Made by a program: the position numbers and the translations under genes. Under the pieces are notes generated by a model. That model saw only the letters and a list, made by a program, of their open reading frames with translations, was not told the DNA's origin and did not search any database. 9,464 nucleotides of DNA from Candidatus Thorarchaeota archaeon. GTDB taxonomy: Archaea; Asgardarchaeota; Thorarchaeia; Thorarchaeales; Thorarchaeaceae. Within the stretch, counting starts at the first letter, position 1. The number at the start of each line of letters is the position of its first letter. Shown here in pieces: positions 1-6,300 of this stretch. The stretch is from NCBI GenBank assembly GCA_030638785.1, contig DAOWDY010000270.1:1-9464 (forward strand). Direction: 5' to 3'.

Positions 1-443
1 TCGTAGAGAAACGCCAAGTTGCTCTCAAGATGTGTCTTGTAATCATTTAGTGCGTTGAGAACATCCGACTTGGTGAGTAAACTCATCGCTGATAACCCGA
101 GATCGAACAATGTCTTAGCACGGGGAGGTGCACTCAAACACAAGTAGATCTGTTTCCTTAGACCATTCCTACCTCTTCGAGTGAGGGTATACATCTTACG
201 AGACGTCTTCATTGATGGGTTCTCTTTAATTCCCTTAATCAGTCCTCTATCTTCCAGTTCCTTGAGTGCCTTGTACACGGAAGAGAAGCGCATTTCGACC
301 CACTCTCTGTATCCATGTTTTTCGATGAGAGTGTTGATTTCGTATCCATACCTTGCTCCACGTCCAATAAGGGTCAAGACCGCGAGGTAGGTAGTTGGCA
401 AGAATTCGTTTTCATCTTCTTTCCCTTGTGGAGCCATCATCAT
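1..443 (-). CDS. PadR-family transcriptional regulator (partial, C-terminus cut by window edge)
   Basis: I translated the minus strand from 443 and found an open frame of 147 codons running off the window start. The N-terminal part reads as a PadR winged helix: 'TYLAVLTLIGRGARYGYEI' (helix 1 with the family's YGYEI), then 'RFSSVYKALKELEDRGLI' (recognition helix), then the wing 'TSRKMYTLTRRGR'. This occupies roughly residues 17-90. The rest is the start of the helical C-terminal dimerisation segment. PadR proteins are cytoplasmic dimeric DNA-binding repressors, often controlling transporters or their own gene. Three ATG codons stand in a row (443, 440, 437). An AGGA at 450-447 is only 3 nt from the first but 6 and 9 nt from the second and third, so the true start may be the second or third. 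The gene diverges from the TPR gene, and the operator-like repeats just upstream suggest autoregulation. The family call is firm; the target genes are unknown. Confidence 0.9.
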   Translation of the reverse strand, partial: MMMAPQGKEDENEFLPTTYLAVLTLIGRGARYGYEINTLIEKHGYREWVEMRFSSVYKALKELEDRGLIKGIKENPSMKTSRKMYTLTRRGRNGLRKQIYLCLSAPPRAKTLFDLGLSAMSLLTKSDVLNALNDYKTHLESNLAFLY

Positions 444-459
444 CAATCCTATTACGCTG

Positions 460-490
460 GTAGAATAACACATATTCTACTGATAGAATA
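460..490. promoter_or_regulatory. Putative PadR operator: alternating TAGAATA half-sites
   Basis: A perfect inverted repeat GTAGAATA-N5-TATTCTAC lies at 460-480, and a third half-site TAGAATA follows at 484-490. The order is therefore TAGAATA (461), TATTCTA (473), TAGAATA (484), with about one helical turn between successive units. The array starts 16 nt upstream of the first padR ATG. It overlaps the transcription start expected from the TATA-like box at 491-499, the usual position for an autorepressor site. That the PadR protein binds here is inference. Confidence 0.6.
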
Positions 491-505
491 ATACATAAAC
501 CTTGC
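491..505 (-). promoter_or_regulatory. Putative TATA/BRE promoter of the padR gene
   Basis: Read on the minus strand, GCAAGG (BRE-like) is followed by TTTATGTAT at 499-491. Transcription would start about 25 nt downstream, near 470. That falls inside the inverted repeat and leaves a short leader of about 27 nt containing the AGGA site. Confidence 0.45.
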
Positions 506-563
506 GGAATCGGTTTTCATTGCTTATGCACTCATTTACACAAAAAGTGCGATGAGAATATGG

Positions 564-571
564 TTTATATG
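564..571 (+). promoter_or_regulatory. Putative TATA box for the TPR gene
   Basis: TTTATATG is a good archaeal TATA match. It predicts transcription start near 590-597, downstream of the most upstream in-frame ATG (560). That ATG would be untranscribed from this promoter, which favours the later GTG/TTG cluster at 635-644 as the real start. Confidence 0.5.
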
Positions 572-637
572 CAAATTTACACGGCGAAAATGTGTACTAC
601 ATATAGCTCATTGAGCATTACTAACTGGGGTAACGTG

Positions 638-1279
638 TTGACAGTGGCAAACAATCGTCCTGATACAGGACAATTCCTTGACCTTGCATCGACGCTCATG
701 GACAAATCCAAGTTCAGCGAAGCGATAGAGGCTCTTGAAAGAGCTGCAGAGATTGAGCCAAATAACCTAACAGTACTGGATAGAGTTATTATTTGCAATC
801 TTGAACTCAAGAAACCCAAGAAAGCAATCGTGGCTATGAACTCAATTTTAAACCTAGAGCCAACTGCATATCAAGTATGGGCTGACAAAGCGTACTTGCA
901 CTTCTTGCTGAAAGAAGAATCAGAGGGAATCACTTCACTAAAGGAATCCCTGAAACTTAATCCAAGAAACCAGAGAGACTGGTACCTCCTAGGAACAGTT
1001 CTCATGACGGGAGAGAGATGGGAGGATGCACGCGAAGCATTGCATAATGCAATCCAGCTAGATCCAAATTCAGCAATTAGTTGGTATAATCTCGCAGCTT
1101 GCAATTACATGATTGGTGAAGTAGAAAATGCACTTGGAGCTGCAGAACATGCATTTGCCTTAGATCCCATATTAGAAAACCTAGCAGATGAATGGCTTGG
1201 GGTCTTACGAGAAGAGTATGACCTTCTACTGGAAATACAGACGATGGTTGAAACAGACCTGCTCTCAGCAGGCGGTTAG
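638..1279 (+). CDS. TPR-repeat protein, five tandem repeats
   Basis: This 213-residue soluble protein consists almost wholly of tetratricopeptide repeats. Five 34-residue units run from about residue 10 to 179. They start near 'PDTGQFLDLA', 'LTVLDRVIIC', 'YQVWADKAYL', 'QRDWYLLGTV' and 'AISWYNLAAC', and most end in the typical 'A(I/L)xLxPxx' turn (EIEPNN, NLEPTA, KLNPRN, QLDPNS, ALDPIL). A helical cap of about 34 residues follows. There is no signal peptide or membrane segment. TPR solenoids bind peptides or proteins; the partner is unknown. The frame is open back to an ATG at 560, but that codon lies upstream of the TATA-like box at 564. I therefore prefer TTG 638, which has GGGGT 6 nt upstream; GTG 635 and GTG 644 are alternatives. 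The stop is 4 nt from the stop of the convergent WD40 gene. The fold is certain; the role is unknown. Confidence 0.85.
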   Translation: MTVANNRPDTGQFLDLASTLMDKSKFSEAIEALERAAEIEPNNLTVLDRVIICNLELKKPKKAIVAMNSILNLEPTAYQVWADKAYLHFLLKEESEGITSLKESLKLNPRNQRDWYLLGTVLMTGERWEDAREALHNAIQLDPNSAISWYNLAACNYMIGEVENALGAAEHAFALDPILENLADEWLGVLREEYDLLLEIQTMVETDLLSAGG

Positions 1280-1283
1280 ACTA

Positions 1284-3368
1284 CTAAGCATTCTTCTTTG
1301 CACGTTTCTTAGGTGCTTGCTTCTCTTTCGTTGCAAGTTTCTTTGTTTTGGGCACCCCTTCTTTCTCCAAAGCTTTCTTCTTTTCTTTAGCGGGGGCTTT
1401 CTTCGCTTTTTTCACTTCTTCAGGCGCTTCTTTGGTTTTCTTGGGTTCTTTTGGTTTCTTCTCTTCCTTTTCTCCTTCTGGAGGGAACCCGAGTAAGGCG
1501 GCAATCTCAGAGTTGATTCGCACAGCCTCATCTTTCATCTTGTGATGCTCTGCAGCTACAAGAGCCTGCTGTAATGCTGACACAAGCTTTTCAACTTCAC
1601 GATTCCTTTCTGATTCATCTAGAATCTTGAGTAGAGCGGTCTTGCGTTTTGGAATGACACTTAGAATACCCTGTATTGCTCCGACAGTTTCTTCACGAGA
1701 GAAAGGAACTTCTTCGGTTTCTTCCTTGGCTACTGTGAGGATTCTTGATATCTGATCATGAATGCGAGTGTATTCAATTAATGAAGCTGAGAGAATCTCA
1801 ATGACCTCTTCATCTTCTTCAGACTCCTTAATTCTTGTTTCTAGAGATTTGATGGCTTTATTTAAGAACTCAAGACGTTCATCAAGAGTTGTTCTTTTTC
1901 GTTCAATCCATCGCCACTCGCTCCGCAAGTTCTGTATAAGGGTACGAGCATGATTGATCTTTTCCTTATACCGCTCTAGTTTCTCCTTGGCATCTGACAG
2001 TTCAGCCTCAAGTTCATCTGATGCGTGAGATAGCTGGTAGCTCAGTATATGACCTTCCTGTGCCTCAGCAAGTACACGACTCTCTTTCATTATTCGTGAA
2101 GTCCGTAGCCACAGATTATCAAGCGCTTTATCATCCATACTTGAGCGCCCCTCACGCTCGAGTTCAGATGCCACGTCTTTGATCTCCTCAGCCAATTGCC
2201 CAAGTTCAATTATCTTGGATCTTAACAGCGATTGACCAAGTCGATCGCTAAGTTCGGTTGTTAATTTCTCTCTCTCTTCTGGCACCTCTAAGAGAGCCTG
2301 TGTGTTGTCAATCAATAGCTGAAGAGCGTGTTCAAACTCACTAACAGCTTCATGATATGCACCCTTATGCAGATACCCGTCGCCTTTCTTCTGTAACTCA
2401 TAAATGACCTCAAGAACATCATAAGGGGAAGTCCTTAGAATTTGTGTACCGTACATTAGATCTTCTTCTGCAGAAAGGTCTAAGGGTTGATTCCCGAGAG
2501 TTACACTAGCAATCATGATGCCATTTGAAGTTGCCAGAATAAGGAACTGCTTATCAGCCAAGACCTGGGATATTTTCGCTCCATCAATCTTTATGCTTCC
2601 AAGAGAATTACCGTTCCTCAGGTCCCAGATAGTGATGTTCGACGAGTTGGATGCAGCAACAACATACATGTTGTTTGCCCACATTGAAATTATCCCATTG
2701 CTGTTTACCGGTTGAAGGGTTCGAACATGAGTCCAGTCAACTCTATCCCAGACTTTGACTTCTGAAGCATTCACACCCGAGAGGATGAATGAACTGTTCC
2801 CAACTATCTTGGCACCTTTATCTTTCTTGTCAAGTCGAATAATCTCTGTTGGAGCAGCTGCGGTTTCTATCTTCCAAATAACAGGCTCAGCCTTGTTTGT
2901 GGAAGCACAAATGATCTCCTCATCAGCCCAGATGTTAGTGATATCCGCCTTGTATAATTGCCAACTAGAAGTGTCATGCGTGTCTTTTGCTATTGATACA
3001 AGTCTACCTTCCTTGGCACCCACATAGAGAAACTCTCCGCAAAGTGTGGATGTGACTGCTGAATAACTGAGTTCGAACCAGCCAATCATTCCCCATGTGC
3101 TCTTGTTCCAGACGTAGACTCGACGTTCGCATGTAGCATAGACATTTTCATCATCAACATGAACTGCTAGAAGGGGAGATGTAGTTTCACCTAGTTCGGC
3201 GATTAATTGCCAATCACCTTTTGACCATACCCTAACTTTGGAATCGGTACAAGCGGCATAGACGCATTTATCGTCTTGGTATAGATTAATCACGTCATGC
3301 TCTAGCACAGTAGTGATGCTATGTTGCAGACGCGCAGAAGCCATCGTACCTTCCGAGGAAGCAGACAT
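1284..3368 (-). CDS. WD40-like propeller / coiled-coil protein with lysine-rich C-terminal tail
   Basis: This 694-residue protein has three parts. Residues ~20-290 hold seven WD40-like blades, seen as repeated 'hYxxxxDxxVxVWxxxxW' patterns: 'KVRVWSKGDW', 'RVYVWNKSTW', 'EPVIWKIE', 'EVKVWDRVDW', 'NITIWDLRNG', plus two weaker blades at ~103-140 and ~265-292. Residues ~315-625 are helical. They begin with a TPR- or MIT-like hairpin ('KGAYHEAVSEFEHALQLL', 335-352) and include long heptad-rich stretches (~445-550). Residues ~631-694 are a disordered tail dominated by Lys, Ala, Pro and Glu ('KKAKKAPAKEKKKALEKE'). There are no membrane segments. Propellers usually scaffold protein complexes, and such basic tails usually contact nucleic acid, acidic membranes or acidic polymers. 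Start: ATG 3368 has a weak AAGG 5' of it; an ATG eight codons in is the alternative. It diverges from the FtsZ-like operon, so a functional link is possible but unproven. I know no family with exactly this architecture. Confidence 0.88.
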   Translation of the reverse strand: MSASSEGTMASARLQHSITTVLEHDVINLYQDDKCVYAACTDSKVRVWSKGDWQLIAELGETTSPLLAVHVDDENVYATCERRVYVWNKSTWGMIGWFELSYSAVTSTLCGEFLYVGAKEGRLVSIAKDTHDTSSWQLYKADITNIWADEEIICASTNKAEPVIWKIETAAAPTEIIRLDKKDKGAKIVGNSSFILSGVNASEVKVWDRVDWTHVRTLQPVNSNGIISMWANNMYVVAASNSSNITIWDLRNGNSLGSIKIDGAKISQVLADKQFLILATSNGIMIASVTLGNQPLDLSAEEDLMYGTQILRTSPYDVLEVIYELQKKGDGYLHKGAYHEAVSEFEHALQLLIDNTQALLEVPEEREKLTTELSDRLGQSLLRSKIIELGQLAEEIKDVASELEREGRSSMDDKALDNLWLRTSRIMKESRVLAEAQEGHILSYQLSHASDELEAELSDAKEKLERYKEKINHARTLIQNLRSEWRWIERKRTTLDERLEFLNKAIKSLETRIKESEEDEEVIEILSASLIEYTRIHDQISRILTVAKEETEEVPFSREETVGAIQGILSVIPKRKTALLKILDESERNREVEKLVSALQQALVAAEHHKMKDEAVRINSEIAALLGFPPEGEKEEKKPKEPKKTKEAPEEVKKAKKAPAKEKKKALEKEGVPKTKKLATKEKQAPKKRAKKNA

Positions 3369-3438
3369 TTGATTCGCCTTCGTAACTAAAATTACAACTA
3401 TTAAGTAAGTTGCGTATCATCTAAGATTGTTTTTAAGA

Positions 3439-3477
3439 TTTTACACAATCACCCTTTTAGGTCATTATTGTGCAAAA
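3439..3477. repeat. 10/11 inverted repeat, candidate operator of the divergent promoters
   Basis: TTTTACACAAT (3439-3449) and ATTGTGCAAAA (3467-3477) are reverse complements at 10 of 11 positions, separated by 17 nt. A further GATTGT at 3425-3430 matches the ACAATC at 3445-3450. The centre, about 3458, falls where transcription would start from the TATA-like box at 3430-3437. This fits a dimeric regulator site controlling the operon, the WD40 gene, or both. An RNA hairpin is less likely with a 17-nt loop and an AT-rich stem. Confidence 0.45.
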
Positions 3478-3578
3478 CAGCATTGATAACCGTCGAAAAA
3501 TAGACTCTAAGCTCATCAAAGAGAATAAACACAGAACACACTTAAGACCTATCAATCTCACATTTAGCGCCGCTTAAC

Positions 3579-3584
3579 AGGAGG
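3579..3584 (+). promoter_or_regulatory. Strong Shine-Dalgarno site setting a TTG start
   Basis: AGGAGG lies 7 nt before TTG 3592. No ATG or GTG sits at a suitable distance, so this site fixes a TTG start for the 896-residue protein. Confidence 0.75.
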
Positions 3585-3591
3585 AACTTTC

Positions 3592-6282
3592 TTGGACAGC
3601 AATAAGTGGAGACGCGAACTCGACCGCCTCTCAGAAACAAAAGGAATGTTGGTATCATTAAATCCTGGACTTGAAGAGCAGACTGCTCACCAGGTACGCC
3701 AACTCTATGAAGTATTTGCTAATTTCACTAAGGCTGAGAATGAGCTTGGAACTTCTGGCATTTTGAAGAAGAGAAAGGTTCAGGCACAGCTCGAAAAGAT
3801 TGACAGCGATCTTGAAGACATGTTCATGAGAATAGTTCGAGACTTCGCAGAGCTCTTCAGGAAAGAGCATCGAGATATAATGGCAACTCTACCCAAACTA
3901 CAGGAAATAAAGCCAGCTGAGGCAAAGGCAATTGCTTCAATCAGCTTTCCTTCTATTGGTGCAGGGGACATGTCTGACTTTGAAAGACTCTTTCAGTTCG
4001 GTGAAGTCTTTTCGACTAAATCATCAGGATTGTTAGCAGAACTTTCCAGGTCCGTAAAAGACCTTCTAGATGAGAATAAACGAACAGTTGAAACCTTTGA
4101 ACGTCACATCACAATCGACCGAGGAGAGGTTTCAACATCAGTTTCAAATGATGATGTTTCCGGTCTCTCTGCTGCAGACCTGATATTGATGAATGATAAA
4201 CTACAATCCGAAAAGGTTTACCTCGACGGAAGAAGGGGCGAGGTTGGTCGAATGCTGGGAGTATCACTGATGAGTGACATCGAGTCACTTCAAGCCTGGG
4301 TTGAAACATCTGTCCGCCTAGGTCTAGAACTTCCAATGGACTTTACAAAGAAACTACGAATCCTTGCCAAGGAAGCATCAAGTTCGGAGAATCTGACTTC
4401 TCTCATCAGTTTAGAGAGTCAAATGCAAGCCTCAAAGCTTCAAGTTGCAAACATGTTGAAAGACAGGATCATCAACATGAAACACGAAACCACTACAAAG
4501 TTTGTCGAGGCAGGAATCCCGACTACATCCGATATTGTTCCACAGGCGCCAGCACTTGTTGTGGAGAACCAAGAAGTCCCAAGCCTACTCTCTTCATACC
4601 AAAAGATGGTAGAGTGGGAAGGGCAGGTCAAGATAGCCCTCAAAGGCAAGGTCGAGGAACTTATTGATGATGTGCAAAAAGCTACTGATGCCGCTGCGGA
4701 TACAGGTATCACTGATGCTTCCGCGTTGAAGGACTTCGTAAAGACATCCAAGAAGGAAATGAAAAAGAACGAACTTGACAGCATGGTATCAATCTATGTT
4801 CAGGCACACAGTATGGATGAAAATCATAAAACAGCTGTCAAGAATCTGATTAAAGGATACATAGATAGATTCAATGAACTCGCTACATCAGCTGATCGAG
4901 TGCTTGATTATGCACAGCTAAGCAAGAAAGCTCCAAAGGTTGACGAGCTTGAAGGTGGTGGGATAGTATACCTTCTCCAGTCACTACAGAACCTTAGAAC
5001 TGCAGTTGAGAGTGGCGTCGCAACCTTCAGGGAAGCCTGCGAACAAGAGATTGAGGCTATCATAGGAGACCTGCAGACAATCAAACCAGCATATGCCGAG
5101 ATTTTCCTACCCCTCATTGTTGACTTGGATGAGGGTTCAGAGAGAATAAAGAAGCTGAACGAGTTTGCAGAGATTCGTTCAGAGATGCGAACCATCAAGG
5201 AAACGATTCTAGCTAAGGCAGATGAGGCATTGGAGAACCTCAGATATCGTCTTGGAGTTAAGATTCGACTTGCTGCAGCTAAACTCATGGGAGCAGGGGC
5301 AGAGATTCCCGCAGAAGTTCAAGATGCTATCAGTGAATTAAATAGTGTCGGAGTTGCCGCTGAAACCGTTTTCAGTCTTCCAGCAATTGCGAGGAAGATG
5401 ATCGAGCTTTACGAAAAGAAGATCACTGGAAAGGTCATCGAATCATTACAGCTAGAAGCTAAGGGATTGCATGATAACTTCACTAAGGCAACCACAATTG
5501 GAGTACCCCTCGAGAAAGAGTTGAAAATTCTCAAGAAATATATAGATAAGCCACCTAGTGAATTAGAGGATGCTGCTGATGTCTTCGATATTCTAGCTGG
5601 AATGACAACTTCTAAAGACATTCAGAATAAAGTCAGGGAGAGAGGCAATGAAGCATATCGACAGATTAGTGGTGCAATTTCCCTCTTCGAAGACAAAGAG
5701 ATGCCTGAATTCGTTGAGCGTCTGAAGACACTGCTTGAACAGGTACCTTCATCGCTTCAAGAAGAATCTAAGTATATAACCGAACCTCTGGAGGTCTGTC
5801 TGACACTTGCTAATGTTCAGGGGGAGATGCTTGGAGTAATCAAGACCATTGCTGGCAAGGATGCGGAAGAATACAATAAGGAGATCCGCACTCGAAGCAA
5901 TTACTACTCAACTATTGAAAGAGTATTCGAGAATCATGCCAAAGACTTCAGCAAGCTCATCTACGATCTATCAAAGATGAAGAAACTAGAAGACGACCTT
6001 GAAGGAGCCGAGCAGCTCGATGCAGCCCTAGAATACTTCAATGAACTTAGTACAATGAGAACTGTGTGGGTTGATAAAGCAGAGAAGATGGATGACTGGC
6101 ACAAGTCAATGAAGATGTTCATGGCTGGGTTTAGTCCAACTGCAAGTACTGATGAACGAGAGAAGTTCATCGATGATGCAGTGAGGAAGATTAGAGAAAC
6201 CTATAGTAGAGAAGACATAAGCTCATATCTCACTTGGGCAATCAAATTGAGTGCACAAGCACTCGTCGATAAACGAGGATAA
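3592..6282 (+). CDS. Large all-helical repeat protein, first gene of FtsZ-like operon
   Basis: This 896-residue protein has no membrane segment, signal peptide, P-loop or recognisable enzyme motif. It is almost entirely predicted helix. An N-terminal part (~1-235) includes a Lys/Glu-rich helix (~57-95). From ~240 to ~775 I see a two-helix unit recurring about every 66 residues. A Pro (or equivalent) after a 'G-hydrophobic' turn falls at 248, 310, 374 (Thr), 507, 573, 639 and 705, with a degenerate copy near 440. Each is followed by a short helix, a break, and a longer helix beginning with a Leu/Ile-rich turn (near 271, 332, 398, 461, 528, 596, 668, 736). The C-terminus (~780-896) is also helical. 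This suggests a long solenoid or spectrin-like rod. The start is TTG 3592, set by AGGAGG. The FtsZ-like gene begins 18 nt downstream, so the two are very probably co-transcribed and may act together, for example as a scaffold or membrane linker for the GTPase. I do not recognise the family. Confidence 0.85.
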   Translation: MDSNKWRRELDRLSETKGMLVSLNPGLEEQTAHQVRQLYEVFANFTKAENELGTSGILKKRKVQAQLEKIDSDLEDMFMRIVRDFAELFRKEHRDIMATLPKLQEIKPAEAKAIASISFPSIGAGDMSDFERLFQFGEVFSTKSSGLLAELSRSVKDLLDENKRTVETFERHITIDRGEVSTSVSNDDVSGLSAADLILMNDKLQSEKVYLDGRRGEVGRMLGVSLMSDIESLQAWVETSVRLGLELPMDFTKKLRILAKEASSSENLTSLISLESQMQASKLQVANMLKDRIINMKHETTTKFVEAGIPTTSDIVPQAPALVVENQEVPSLLSSYQKMVEWEGQVKIALKGKVEELIDDVQKATDAAADTGITDASALKDFVKTSKKEMKKNELDSMVSIYVQAHSMDENHKTAVKNLIKGYIDRFNELATSADRVLDYAQLSKKAPKVDELEGGGIVYLLQSLQNLRTAVESGVATFREACEQEIEAIIGDLQTIKPAYAEIFLPLIVDLDEGSERIKKLNEFAEIRSEMRTIKETILAKADEALENLRYRLGVKIRLAAAKLMGAGAEIPAEVQDAISELNSVGVAAETVFSLPAIARKMIELYEKKITGKVIESLQLEAKGLHDNFTKATTIGVPLEKELKILKKYIDKPPSELEDAADVFDILAGMTTSKDIQNKVRERGNEAYRQISGAISLFEDKEMPEFVERLKTLLEQVPSSLQEESKYITEPLEVCLTLANVQGEMLGVIKTIAGKDAEEYNKEIRTRSNYYSTIERVFENHAKDFSKLIYDLSKMKKLEDDLEGAEQLDAALEYFNELSTMRTVWVDKAEKMDDWHKSMKMFMAGFSPTASTDEREKFIDDAVRKIRETYSREDISSYLTWAIKLSAQALVDKRG

Positions 6283-6285
6283 AGC

Positions 6286-6291
6286 AAGGAG
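6286..6291 (+). promoter_or_regulatory. Shine-Dalgarno site favouring ATG 6301 for the FtsZ-like gene
   Basis: AAGGAG ends 3 nt before GTG 6295 and 9 nt before the in-frame ATG 6301. The second spacing is far more usual, so ATG 6301 is preferred. The difference is two residues. Confidence 0.6.
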
Positions 6292-6300
6292 ACAGTGTTC

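Larger units (their letters stand above)
3369..3591. promoter_or_regulatory. Divergent intergenic region between the WD40 gene and the FtsZ-like operon
   Basis: These 223 nt contain no convincing ORF or RNA gene. They must hold both promoters. On the plus strand the best TATA-like element is TTTTTAAG (3430-3437), which would imply a leader of about 130 nt; weaker AT-rich candidates lie near 3494-3504 and 3523-3530. On the minus strand TTAATAG (around 3404-3397) could serve the WD40 gene with a very short leader. A long inverted repeat (3439-3477) is listed separately. Promoter assignments are tentative. Confidence 0.4.

Noticed and set aside
181..390. Plus-strand open frame of 69 residues at the window start
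   Set aside because: The minus strand encodes a clear PadR winged helix over the same bases; the plus-strand product is Ser/Leu-rich shadow.
527..550. GCACT...AGTGC inverted repeat between the padR and TPR genes
   Set aside because: Only 5 bp pair across a 14-nt gap. This is expected by chance in a region of this length.
1188..1496. Plus-strand open frame rich in Phe/Leu that looks like a membrane protein
   Set aside because: It is the antisense of the lysine-rich tail (AAG/AAA read backwards gives CTT/TTT) plus an out-of-frame part of the TPR gene. It has no ribosome binding site or own promoter.
4908..5288. Minus-strand open frame of 126 residues inside the 896-residue gene
   Set aside because: It is a serine-rich antisense shadow of a helical coding region, with no Shine-Dalgarno site and no family resemblance.
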